From contig CALJHX010000003.1 in the NCBI GenBank assembly GCA_937770485.1, forward strand, positions 124,415 through 188,414: 64,000 nt of DNA, given 5' to 3'. Positions 52,079 to 61,049 of the stretch are shown in pieces. A program made the position numbers and the translations under genes. The DNA is from an uncultured Verrucomicrobiae bacterium. Lineage in GTDB: Bacteria > Verrucomicrobiota > Verrucomicrobiia > Limisphaerales > UBA1096. The notes below the pieces were generated by a model. The model was not told where the DNA came from, did not search any database, and was given only the letters and a program-made list of their open reading frames with translations. Every line of letters begins with the position of its first letter. The stretch's first letter is position 1.

Positions 52079-54934
52079 CTAGTTCTGTAGCCGCTCCATA
52101 CTCCCTTTCCAGATTAACCTGATGGAATCTAGCCGGGATCGCGCTTGACCAAGGCATTGTTCCAATTTCTTTTTCTCTTCTTTCAGCATGAATATTTCTC
52201 TCGATCGGACATTGACATTTATTTTTGCCAAGGTTTCGAGACGATTAATTTCTGCGGAAAGTTTTTGGCTCATAGTCGCGACAGTTTGATGTTTTAGCTT
52301 TGTCACTTGTTCCGATAAAAGTTGATCACCAGCCTCAACCATTGGTGGTATCAGTTTTTTTATTTGCCTAAATTCTTGAATTAGGTGGGCTGGGGCATTT
52401 CTCATAGTTTTAGGCAGGGAGATAAATCTCTGGTCCGTATTAAGCTCAGGTTTTCCACGGTGGTTCATTACAATCCGAATGGGGGTGGGAGGCAGAAAGC
52501 GGTCTGCGTTCAATTCGGATGGGGCTAAGCATTCTAAGATAAATACGGACTCCATTAGGAGAGCGGGAGTAGAATCGGTGTCCCAGTGTACAAAAACAGC
52601 AGTTCCATCATTTGATCCCAATAGTTGTTCAACACAAGCCGACATGATGGGATGATCCCAGGAAACGTAGATCATATCGTCTCGGGAAACGGCTCGAGTC
52701 CGGTCAAAAGTGAGACTGACCACGCCATCGCGGTTGCCCGGTAAATTAATCGGTAACCGATGGGCGTTAGTAATCCGATAGGTTTGCGGGGCAATGTCAT
52801 CGATTCCAAGTCCCATAAAGTCAAAAAGGCGGAGAGCGAATTCTTCCAGTTCGATTGATTTCTCACTCTTTTGGATTTGTTGGATCAAGTCACTGGAAAC
52901 AGCGCTTGAATGAGAGTTGATTTCCAGAAGTTGATCCATGCCTTCCTGAAGTTGGACTTTTAGCTTTTTGCGACTTTCGGCGGTGTCATTAATTAATTTA
53001 TCTAAGTTTTCTTTTAATCCGGAAAACGACTGGTGTAGACGCCCCTCAAACTCATCCAAGATGGTTTGCCCGCCCAATATACTTTCCTCGAATGCGTTTA
53101 GGCCCAAATGGAACCAATTGGCCAAGGTTTCTCTATTGCTTGGCTTTAGGTATGGGATATGGATTTTTATGTCATTTCTTTGCCCAATACGATCCAAGCG
53201 CCCGATTCGTTGTTCAAGCAGTTCTGGGTTCAAATGGAGGTCAAATAAAACCAAGTGCTGGCAGAACTGGAAATTCCTTCCTTCGCTGCCAATTTCTGAG
53301 CAAATCAAAACTTTGGCGCCATCTTCTTCTGCAAACCAAGCGGCGTTTCTATCCCGCTGGATCAGGGTTAGCTCTTCATGAAAGATTGCTATTTTCAGGT
53401 TAACCTTGCTTCTTACGGCCTCTTCAATAGCGCAAGCTTTTGCCTTGCTTCGGCATATCAGGAGAAACTTGTCGGCAGCGTTTTTACGCAAAAGGGAGAC
53501 CAGCCACTTAATCCGTTGGTCATCGACAAAGTTGTACCTTGGCTCTTTATCAGTCAGTTCAATGTCGAAATCAAATTCGTCACGGTCGTTTTCGAAGTCT
53601 TGGCTTGTGTCATCGAAACCCAGAGGGCTCAGCTTGGCCAAGCGCCTGGGGAAACCACGGATCGTTTTTCGTGTGTTACGAAACAACACCCGGCCTGTGC
53701 CGTGCCTGTCAGCGAGGTCTCGAATCAACTCGGCTCTTGTCGGCTCAGTGAGTTTTTTACCCTTACCCAATTCAGAGTTCACCTTGGCAAGGATAGCATT
53801 TGTGGCGGGAAACTGTCCTAGTTCTGATTTCTTTAACTCTTCATTTGCAATGATTTTTTGGCAAAGTTTTGCGACCGGTTCGTAATTCAAAGTTTCCTCC
53901 TTGAATATCTCAAAGTCAGAAAATCGATTGGGATCCAATAGGCGTAATCGCGCAAAATGACTCATCAGACCCAACTGCTGGGGGGTTGCAGTCAGCAACA
54001 GCAGTGATCCAGCCCGTTGGCCCAGGGCTTCAACAAGTTGGTACTTAGCGCTTGGTTTATCCGGATGCCATTCGAGGTGGTGAGCCTCATCAACAATAAG
54101 TAAATCCCAGGGAGCTTGAATCGCCTGTTCTGTTCGCTTGGCCGACTTCGCCAACCAATCGATGCTGGTCAGCACCAATTGGTCGTCTTCGAAAGGATTG
54201 AAACCGGTTTGAGAAGCCTCGATCGCTTTGCAGCGTTCCTCATCGAATATACTGAACCAGTGGTTGAAGCGACGGAGCAGTTCAACGAACCATTGATTGA
54301 CCAGCGAGTCGGGCAAGATAATCAAAATGCGTTTGGCTCGACCGCAAACAAGCATTCTATTCAGAATTAAACAGGCCTCAATGGTCTTGCCCAAGCCGAC
54401 TTCGTCTGCAAGCAGTACCCGGGGCAGTTGCCGGTTGGACACCTCGTGGGCAACGTACATCTGATGCGGAATTAGGTCGATTTTGCCGCCGAGTAAACCC
54501 CGGACAGGGGATTTGCGCCAATGAAAGATCAAGTTCATGGCAGTAAGACGTAAATCGAAGAGCGTACTGTCGCTGGTTTGGCCCCGTAATAATCGCTCCT
54601 CTGGGCCACGATCTGACATTCCGGAGTGAAGTTCCTGCTCAAGCAGAACATCGTTCTCCCCGTGATAAGTAAGCAGCCCTCCGGACTCTGAAACACGTTC
54701 GATAATTAATTCGGTTTTGTCTTCACTTTGAATAGTACTTCCAGCTTGAAAGCTGACTCGATAGAGAGGCGGTGACTCAAGTGAGTAACGTCGAGTTTCG
54801 TCGCAAGCCGGGAAGAAAATATCGACTGATTGTTCTTCAGTTGAATCAACGATCCCCAGGCCAAGTTCGGGTTCCGAACTGCTGGCCCAGCGTTGGCCAG
54901 CAACAAAAGTATTTGATGAGATATCTTGGTTCAC
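52079..54934 (-). CDS. rapA: RapA/HepA-type SNF2 ATPase (RNA polymerase recycling factor)
   Basis: 951 residues from a GTG at 54934, near the 968 of E. coli RapA. N-terminal Tudor-like region (FVAGQRWASSSEPELGLGIV), then the SWI2/SNF2 helicase: VLLADEVGLGKTIEACLIL (Walker A) near 170, ILPDSLVNQWFVELLRRF, IVDEAHHL (Walker B, DEAH) near 280, LTATPQQLGL, and in the second lobe LICSEIGSEGRNFQFCQHLV and EQRIGRLDRIGQ (motif VI). The long C-terminal region is weakly conserved. RapA reactivates stalled RNA polymerase after termination. It is a single gene with its own promoter, convergent with the sugar kinase. Confidence 0.9.
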   Translation of the reverse strand: MNQDISSNTFVAGQRWASSSEPELGLGIVDSTEEQSVDIFFPACDETRRYSLESPPLYRVSFQAGSTIQSEDKTELIIERVSESGGLLTYHGENDVLLEQELHSGMSDRGPEERLLRGQTSDSTLFDLRLTAMNLIFHWRKSPVRGLLGGKIDLIPHQMYVAHEVSNRQLPRVLLADEVGLGKTIEACLILNRMLVCGRAKRILIILPDSLVNQWFVELLRRFNHWFSIFDEERCKAIEASQTGFNPFEDDQLVLTSIDWLAKSAKRTEQAIQAPWDLLIVDEAHHLEWHPDKPSAKYQLVEALGQRAGSLLLLTATPQQLGLMSHFARLRLLDPNRFSDFEIFKEETLNYEPVAKLCQKIIANEELKKSELGQFPATNAILAKVNSELGKGKKLTEPTRAELIRDLADRHGTGRVLFRNTRKTIRGFPRRLAKLSPLGFDDTSQDFENDRDEFDFDIELTDKEPRYNFVDDQRIKWLVSLLRKNAADKFLLICRSKAKACAIEEAVRSKVNLKIAIFHEELTLIQRDRNAAWFAEEDGAKVLICSEIGSEGRNFQFCQHLVLFDLHLNPELLEQRIGRLDRIGQRNDIKIHIPYLKPSNRETLANWFHLGLNAFEESILGGQTILDEFEGRLHQSFSGLKENLDKLINDTAESRKKLKVQLQEGMDQLLEINSHSSAVSSDLIQQIQKSEKSIELEEFALRLFDFMGLGIDDIAPQTYRITNAHRLPINLPGNRDGVVSLTFDRTRAVSRDDMIYVSWDHPIMSACVEQLLGSNDGTAVFVHWDTDSTPALLMESVFILECLAPSELNADRFLPPTPIRIVMNHRGKPELNTDQRFISLPKTMRNAPAHLIQEFRQIKKLIPPMVEAGDQLLSEQVTKLKHQTVATMSQKLSAEINRLETLAKINVNVRSREIFMLKEEKKKLEQCLGQARSRLDSIRLIWKGSMERLQN

Positions 54935-55157
54935 TTTTTCGGCTAATACGCCGAGCGAACCGTAATGGATAGTGCCCTTTCGAAAAAGAAAATCTTAATA
55001 AATGCAATCTAAGGAGATTTTTTTCTCCCAGTTACACACTACGACAACTTGCGTTATTTTATAACCGTCCCGGACGATTTCAATATTGGCTTAGTGTGCT
55101 GTATCAGATGGGTTCTTATTGGGATCGTCTAGGTTATCCGCTGGGGAAGGTGTTTAT

Positions 55158-55418
55158 ATGTTTTTCAAAGACTCAGTTTTAGTTGCTGCCGGTGTTGGAA
55201 GTTTAATGGCTTCCTTGTTTTTGAATTCAGTTATCTCAAAAAAAAGCCAGAACTGTCTTGTGATCTCAATTGCTGTTGCATTGGTGTGTGTTCCTCGTGT
55301 TCTCAGTATCATCTCCGGGTTTAACATTGCTGAGATCAACGGTGGTCAAGGGTGCGGAATTCGGGCGTTGCCGGAAGTGTTGCTGCAACTCGAGCGTGAG
55401 GCTGGCCTGGAGGACTAA
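55158..55418 (+). CDS. Small two-helix membrane protein, unrecognised
   Basis: An 86-residue frame whose ATG follows a good ribosome site (GGGGAAGG, spacing about 7). Two hydrophobic helices are visible (VLVAAGVGSLMASLFLNSVI and LVISIAVALVCVPRVLSIIS) separated by a basic SKKSQN turn, then a charged tail (LPEVLLQLEREAGLED). It lies alone between rapA (divergent) and the subtilase (convergent, 24 bases). I do not recognise a family; the ribosome site and topology are the only support. Confidence 0.5.
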   Translation: MFFKDSVLVAAGVGSLMASLFLNSVISKKSQNCLVISIAVALVCVPRVLSIISGFNIAEINGGQGCGIRALPEVLLQLEREAGLED

Positions 55419-55442
55419 TAACCGGCCGGCACGCCAGCCAGT

Positions 55443-56846
55443 TCAGGGCCCGGTGCCAGGTGGCTTCATTTCCGTGGTGATCATTCTTCGCACTTCTGCC
55501 ATCGGGAGCCCTTTTGTCGAGGCGATACCGGCCGCGACCCCGGCCAGGTAGGCCGTGGAAAAAGAAGTGCCCGTGCCATAAAAAGTCTGGTTATTAAACA
55601 CGGTCACTCCGGCGCCGGGCGCTGCAGCTTCGACGAAGTTTCCGGAGTTGGCGTAATTGGCAACACTGCGCCCGCTCCGGTTTAGTGCCGTCACGCCGAT
55701 GACTTCCGACTGGGCCGCGGGATAAACAGGCTGGCCGGTCGGTTCGTTTCCGGCTGCTGCGAGAAATAAAACCCCGCTGCTCGCGCCGGATTGAATGACG
55801 GCTCGCATCAGGTCGTTCTGCTCGTCTGAACCAAGGCTGAGGCTGATGATGTCGGCGCCGGCTTCGATCGCCGCCTGAACGCCTAGAGCCACTTCAAAGG
55901 TTGAGGTGCTTTCAGATTGGCCGTAAACATCGATTGGCAAGATTTTCACCGAGGTTTCCTGCTCGCCATCAAGGGAGGCGGATAGGCCTCGTAGGATCGT
56001 CTCTGCCATCGATGTCCCGTGGTTGACTTGATCCGAACTGTCTGCAGGGGCGCCAGCCATGGGGATTTCTTGCAATAAAAAATCGCTGACCTGTGATCCT
56101 TCTCGCTGGACGCTCGAGTCAACGAGGCCGATCACGATTCCATCCTCGTCCGCGGAAGAGGGGCGTAGATTCAGCGTTGGAGCCGCAAGCTCGACCGGCG
56201 TGAGAGTGTCGGGGCGGGTGATGCTGTAATTGCTGTCGACGGAGGCTACGCCCTCATTTTTTTCTAGCAGCGCCTCGGCTTTTCCGGCTTGTTGTTCGTT
56301 TTCAAAACGAAGCCTATAAACGTCTAGTCCGTCGATTTTTCCGACAATCTTCGCGCCGAGTTCGGCGGCGAGAGCCTCGATGTCGATTTCCGAGCCCGGT
56401 TCGAGCGTGACGACGAGTTCGTTGGGGATTTTGCCTGGCTTAATCCTGACTTTTTTGCGTATGGCCAAGCGCTTGGTTGGGACGATTCGAACGACCGCTT
56501 TTTCGGATGAAGTTTTGTAAACAAGCAGCCTGGACGAGGCTTTGGGGGATGGGATGATTGCGAAATTGACATCGCTCAGCAGGCGGCGAAGTGCTTTTGA
56601 GTGAGTCAGGTTTTTGAACCGTGTTGTGACCTGAAGCCTTAAATCCGGTTCAACAAAAATCTGCCAGCGACCCTGTTCGCTGAGTGACTGCAGCACTTTT
56701 TCGAGTGAGCATTTCTCAAGCTGAGCCGATGCCGTCCCGTCCGCCTCCCATTTCAGCCCAATGCCTGGTCGATCCGCCTGCGGCTCATCCGCAGCGGTTC
56801 CAATCACGGCAACGAGTAAAGCCATGCTTAGAGAGGCAAATTTCAT
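55443..56846 (-). CDS. Secreted subtilase (S8) with N-terminal STN-like domain
   Basis: 467 residues. Signal peptide (FASLSMALLVAVIGTAA), then about 65-75 residues (SLEKVLQSLSEQGRWQIFVE; LTHSKALRRLLSDVNFAII) that look like the secretin/TonB short N-terminal (STN) fold. A propeptide-like domain follows (ELVVTLEPGSEIDIEALAAE; YRLRFENEQQAGKAEALLEK). The subtilase has GIVIGLVDSSV (Asp), NHGTSMAETI (His) and TGTSFSTAYLAGVAAG (Ser), all three catalytic residues, plus FLAAAGNEPTG for the oxyanion Asn. A short basic linker (KRLAIRKKVRIKPGK) between the two is encoded at a palindrome-like site (56464). Convergent with a small membrane protein; probably secreted or outer-membrane-facing. Confidence 0.85.
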   Translation of the reverse strand: MKFASLSMALLVAVIGTAADEPQADRPGIGLKWEADGTASAQLEKCSLEKVLQSLSEQGRWQIFVEPDLRLQVTTRFKNLTHSKALRRLLSDVNFAIIPSPKASSRLLVYKTSSEKAVVRIVPTKRLAIRKKVRIKPGKIPNELVVTLEPGSEIDIEALAAELGAKIVGKIDGLDVYRLRFENEQQAGKAEALLEKNEGVASVDSNYSITRPDTLTPVELAAPTLNLRPSSADEDGIVIGLVDSSVQREGSQVSDFLLQEIPMAGAPADSSDQVNHGTSMAETILRGLSASLDGEQETSVKILPIDVYGQSESTSTFEVALGVQAAIEAGADIISLSLGSDEQNDLMRAVIQSGASSGVLFLAAAGNEPTGQPVYPAAQSEVIGVTALNRSGRSVANYANSGNFVEAAAPGAGVTVFNNQTFYGTGTSFSTAYLAGVAAGIASTKGLPMAEVRRMITTEMKPPGTGP

Positions 56847-57354
56847 CAGGCAAGGAAACTACGAAAAACCCAAGCATCACACAATGTTTTGCTTTTTGGC
56901 ATTGGCCGTGACTGACACATTAGCTTGGCGGTTAGAAATTGATCTTTTGGCAACGTTGTTCGAAATAAAAGATAATCTGAAGTGAGAAATAGTTGATGAG
57001 ATCACCGGCCAGGGGGCGGATATTTCCTCGAACGAAGTTATTCTCGCCGAATTGCTGGTTAGTTAAAAAATGTTCGCCAGTTCAGGCGCGTCCGAATCAC
57101 GCCTGAAGATTATCGATCTGCCGATGCCGCATTTTCGGGATGAGAACAAATACATCGATCTTCACCTGAACGCTTTTTCACAGAAGGCACTGGCTCACGA
57201 TCTTGAAATCTGCTACGCCCCGCCGAGCGCCTGATGAAAGGCTTCGAGTGCCACATGTAACATTAGGCTTACTGTCCGGCCAACGTGACCTTGGCTAAGT
57301 ACATGAGGGGATTACTGCGGAACAAGGTTCCGGCCTGAACCCCGCCCAAGCACA
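56847..57354. other. 508-base gap with a possible 54-residue frame
   Basis: It must hold the subtilase promoter. A + frame at 57070-57234 (MFASSGASESRLKIIDLPMP, then PHFRDENKYIDLHLNAFSQK) looks protein-like. A preceding frame at about 56995-57063 (VDEITGQGADISSNEVILAE) does too. They may be pieces of one decayed gene; no family is recognised and no ribosome site is evident. Confidence 0.35.
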
Positions 57355-59565
57355 TCACGGCTTCGGGATTTGGTTCAGTGTGTAGTGAAATGTGTCGTGC
57401 CAGAGATCTTTTCCGGCTTCGCTTATCACGTCAAAACACCTTACCTGCGTGACGTGCCCCTCCCTCCATTCACTCAGTGAGAGGCGCAACTCGAGTCGGT
57501 TAGCCGACAGCGTTGCATCGGTCACCTCGATCGGTGTCTGGCTACCCTTCTCCCCGGCGTGGTTGAATCGAGGTGAGCCGTAATCGGAGTGGTACGTGTA
57601 ACGAAACTGCGATATGTCGAAGTTGTCAGGGTTTGCGGCGCTTGGATTGGCAGGTTCAGTGAACGTCAGCAGAAACCCATCCAGCCTGGCCTCGACCTTC
57701 CGGATGGAGAACGGGGTGCTGCCGGTAAAGGTTACGCGTTCAAGTGACGCCGGATCGGGAGCGATACTTGTCCAGGTGCGCTGCAAGCCGCCTACGTAAA
57801 GGTTGCCGTCGGGGCCGAAACTCAGCCTGTTCACCCCGGATCGAAAGCCGGTGATGAACGAGAACACGGCGCCCTGATATTCGCCATTTACTTTCTCTAG
57901 AAACACGCGTGTGACGAGTGCATTCTGAAAATCGCCGACGAGCAACTGACCCTTGAAGGGACCAAATCTGTTATCTCGAATTTCGGCCATACCGGAGATC
58001 GAGCGGGCGAGCGAGTAGGGGAACCAAATCGCCGGCGGGGTGAAGGTGCCGCGTCCCTCGTAAAGTTTTTTTGAGTCGGGAGTGGAGGAGGGGCGGCCAA
58101 AGTATTTACCAGGGCGTAGGTGGTTGAGTTCGCACACCGCCGTCCAGTGGCCTTGGTTGTCTGTCACAAAAACATCCCGTTCAGGGCCGAATACCCCAAT
58201 GCCGTTCGGTTCGCGAAAGCCGGAGGCGACGCCATCCATGGTTCCGTTACTGCCTCTCCGGATTGCCCAGCCCATGAATTTCATGTCCCAACGGCCACTG
58301 TGTCCGGCGTTGGCGAGGACGAACCGCCCGTCACGATCCAGGACTGGCCCGTAAGAGAAGGCGTTGTAATGCCCGGAGTAACCCCAGTCCGCACTGACAC
58401 GCGTGAACTTTGTCCTATTGGTTTTTTCATCGAATGCAATCTCGGTGAGTTCTGGCTTTTGCGAGACGTAAAGCCTGCCATCCCGCACAAGCAGGCCCAT
58501 CGGTTCGTTCAACCCCTTAGCCAAGCGGTTGAGCGTGACAGGCCCGGCATCGTGGAGCAGGCCGTCGAGCAGATACACCTCGCCGGGCCAGGTGCAAACG
58601 GCAAGTCGCCCGTCCCCGAGCCAGTCCATTCCTGTGATCAACAAATCCAGGTCGGGGGGTAGGGGTAAATACTCGGTTTTGTAGTAGGCGCTTCTCGGTC
58701 CTGCTCCCGGCTTGAACTCTGCTTGGCCCACTTCACCGATTTTGGCCAAGGGGGATGCGGCGTTCTTTGGGAGCGCAGCCAAGTGCTCATCGTGATGGGT
58801 GGTAATGATGAATGTGGCCTCGCCCTTGTGTGGGGGAACAAGTACCCAATGCTGCTCGGCAACCGTCTCTATTGTCTGCGTGTCGTAAATGGTTTCCGCG
58901 CCGGCCTCGGTGATGATCGGTTCGGTATAGCTCAACGGGGTGCTTGTGACTTGAACGGCTAGACCATTGATCCCGTCAACGGTAACAGCGCGTTTTGCTG
59001 TGCCGTTCTGGAAACTGTTAGCGAGAAACCAGAGCGGGCTTTTGCATTGGCTGATAGTCAAAGCGCGCTGCAAGCCTCTGGGACTGTTCGATGGGTGGAG
59101 TTGCACGGCAACGGTTTCGCCGGTCTCCAACTGAAACGTGTAACGGAGCGTCACAGATTTTCCATCGGTAGTCGTGCCTGTAAATTTTCCTTTTGGTTGA
59201 TCGCCTTCGAGGGAGAACTTGGCTCCGGGTGGCCTCGTTCGCCACGGGAGCGTTGGCGGGTTTCCCCACAGGAATTGGCCGTTGGGTTGGGCGATGAATG
59301 GGCGCTTTGCGTTGACGTATTGCGGGCCGTACAGGTCAAGTTTGCCACGCCATACGCTGTGCTCCCTGAGGTTCTCGGTGTCGAAGGCAAACTGAATATT
59401 GCCCAGCGGGATGACAATGCTTCGCGTGGCCTTGGGCATTGGAGCATAACGGAAAAGCTGCCCGAGCGGGTCGTGAGCCGGCCTGACCGTCTCTGCTTGG
59501 CTAGGCACAGCAAGGGGCAGGGCGCATGCGATTGCGATTAAGGGGATAAAGAGTCTTGGTAACAT
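57355..59565 (-). CDS. Secreted DUF6797 / six-bladed propeller (glucose-sorbosone dehydrogenase-like) protein
   Basis: 736 residues. Signal peptide (LFIPLIAIACALPLAVPSQA), a DUF6797-like N-terminal part (RPAHDPLGQLFRYAPMPKA; FDTENLREHSVWRGKLDLYG), then a propeller from about 300. Typical propeller stretches are TGMDWLGDGRLAVCTWPGEV, GLNEPMGLLVRDGRLYVSQK, REPNGIGVFGPERDVFVTDN and GVNRLSFGPDGNLYVGGLQR. A C-terminal Ig-like part follows. No heme motif is present. PVC genomes hold many such proteins near sulfatases; a sugar-binding or dehydrogenase role is inferred. Divergent from the double-DUF1080 gene with 126 bases between the starts. Confidence 0.85.
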   Translation of the reverse strand: MLPRLFIPLIAIACALPLAVPSQAETVRPAHDPLGQLFRYAPMPKATRSIVIPLGNIQFAFDTENLREHSVWRGKLDLYGPQYVNAKRPFIAQPNGQFLWGNPPTLPWRTRPPGAKFSLEGDQPKGKFTGTTTDGKSVTLRYTFQLETGETVAVQLHPSNSPRGLQRALTISQCKSPLWFLANSFQNGTAKRAVTVDGINGLAVQVTSTPLSYTEPIITEAGAETIYDTQTIETVAEQHWVLVPPHKGEATFIITTHHDEHLAALPKNAASPLAKIGEVGQAEFKPGAGPRSAYYKTEYLPLPPDLDLLITGMDWLGDGRLAVCTWPGEVYLLDGLLHDAGPVTLNRLAKGLNEPMGLLVRDGRLYVSQKPELTEIAFDEKTNRTKFTRVSADWGYSGHYNAFSYGPVLDRDGRFVLANAGHSGRWDMKFMGWAIRRGSNGTMDGVASGFREPNGIGVFGPERDVFVTDNQGHWTAVCELNHLRPGKYFGRPSSTPDSKKLYEGRGTFTPPAIWFPYSLARSISGMAEIRDNRFGPFKGQLLVGDFQNALVTRVFLEKVNGEYQGAVFSFITGFRSGVNRLSFGPDGNLYVGGLQRTWTSIAPDPASLERVTFTGSTPFSIRKVEARLDGFLLTFTEPANPSAANPDNFDISQFRYTYHSDYGSPRFNHAGEKGSQTPIEVTDATLSANRLELRLSLSEWREGHVTQVRCFDVISEAGKDLWHDTFHYTLNQIPKP

Positions 59566-59691
59566 GCCGGGCGGTTGGCCACCGGCAATCTGCTTGAAAA
59601 CGGATGGGCCATCAATTCAAACTGCGCGCTTGGGCAAGTTTTGGCTGGCCGGCGCTGGGGTGGCGGTTAAGACTGCCCGCCCCAAAATCGG

Positions 59692-61029
59692 ATGATCAAA
59701 ATGAAAACACTCACTTGGTTGAATCGTGCCGTGGCTTTGGCTGTGGTTTCTGTTGTTGGTTTCACTGCAAGCCAGTCCGCCCAGGCAGGGAAACCGCCCA
59801 AGGGCTTCACCTCGTTGTTCAATGAGAGGGATCTCACCGGATGGTGGGGGCTCAAGACGGAAGATCCCGTTAAGTGGAAGGCACTCTCCGCCGATAAGTT
59901 GGCAGAGAAAAAAGCGGCGAGCCTAAAAGATATCGCGCAACATTGGTCAGTGGACGGCGAGGAACTCGTCAACGATGGCCATGGGCTCTACCTGAGCACC
60001 CAGAAAGACTACGGCGACTTTGAGTTCCTTGTTGACTACAAGACGGTACCCAAGGCCGACAGTGGGATTTATTTGCGCGGCATACCCCAGGTGCAAATTT
60101 GGGACAGCACCGAGGAGGCCAAGTTTAATATCGGTGCGAACAAAGGTTCCGGCGGCTTGTGGAATAACAGCAAAGGCGCTCCTGGGAAGGATCCACTTGT
60201 GCTGGCGGACAAGCCGTTTGGCCAATGGAACAGTTTTCGCATCATCATGGTCGGCGAACGTGTCTCGGTCTGGCTCAACGGTGAGATGATTGTTGATCAC
60301 GCGCGGATGGAAAACTATTTCAACCGGAAGGGTCAAATTCCACGGACCGGCCCAATTCAGTTGCAGACCCACGGTGGCGAAATTCGCTGGCGGAACGTTT
60401 TCATCCGCGAGATAGGCACCAACGAGGGAAATGAAATCTTGGCATCAAAGGAGGGTAATGATTTCAAGTCAGCATTCAATGGAAAGAATTTTGAAGGGTG
60501 GGCTGGCCCGACAAATAATTACAGCGTTGACCAAGGCTCAATCCAGTGCATGAAAGGCAAGGGAGGCACCATTTATGTCAACGATGAATTGAGTGACTTT
60601 TCGGCGCGGATGGAATTCAAGCTGCCGCCAGGTGGGAACAACGGCCTCGCCATCCGATATCCAGGGAGTGGCGACACAGCTTACGTTGGCATGTGCGAAC
60701 TGCAGGTGCTCGACGACTCTGCCAAGAAGTATGCCAAGCTGCATCCTTCGCAGTACCACGGGTCGGCATATGGCATGGCGCCAGCCGCCCGCGGCTATCA
60801 GCGCCCAGTGGGTGAGTGGAATTTCCAGGAAGTCACGGTTAATGGCTCAAGGATCAAGGTGGAGCTAAACGGCACACTCATCCTTAACGCCGACTTGGCC
60901 AATGTGGAAAAGCCAATGTATGATCTTGGCAAATTCAAGGGACGTCTGCGTAAGTCCGGGTACTTCGGCTTTGCTGGCCACGGTGACGCCGTCTCCTTCC
61001 GCAACATCAGTATCAGGAATATCAAGTAA
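59692..61029 (+). CDS. Secreted protein with two DUF1080 (3-keto-disaccharide hydrolase) domains
   Basis: 445 residues. Signal peptide (ALAVVSVVGFTASQSAQA), then two DUF1080 units. The first runs about 35-245 (GFTSLFNERDLTGWWGLKTE; KADSGIYLRGIPQVQIWDS; GPIQLQTHGGEIRWRNVFIR), the second about 255-445 (SAFNGKNFEGWAGPTNNY; GGNNGLAIRYPGSGDTAYVG; SGYFGFAGHGDAVSFRNISI). DUF1080 is a jelly-roll fold; some members act on 3-keto-disaccharides and would fit an oxidised-sugar route with Gfo/Idh enzymes. The second unit is more diverged, so the duplication is old. Three palindrome-like sites are in frame (60218, 60895). Confidence 0.88.
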   Translation: MIKMKTLTWLNRAVALAVVSVVGFTASQSAQAGKPPKGFTSLFNERDLTGWWGLKTEDPVKWKALSADKLAEKKAASLKDIAQHWSVDGEELVNDGHGLYLSTQKDYGDFEFLVDYKTVPKADSGIYLRGIPQVQIWDSTEEAKFNIGANKGSGGLWNNSKGAPGKDPLVLADKPFGQWNSFRIIMVGERVSVWLNGEMIVDHARMENYFNRKGQIPRTGPIQLQTHGGEIRWRNVFIREIGTNEGNEILASKEGNDFKSAFNGKNFEGWAGPTNNYSVDQGSIQCMKGKGGTIYVNDELSDFSARMEFKLPPGGNNGLAIRYPGSGDTAYVGMCELQVLDDSAKKYAKLHPSQYHGSAYGMAPAARGYQRPVGEWNFQEVTVNGSRIKVELNGTLILNADLANVEKPMYDLGKFKGRLRKSGYFGFAGHGDAVSFRNISIRNIK

Positions 61030-61049
61030 GCTACGCAAGGTTGCGCGGG

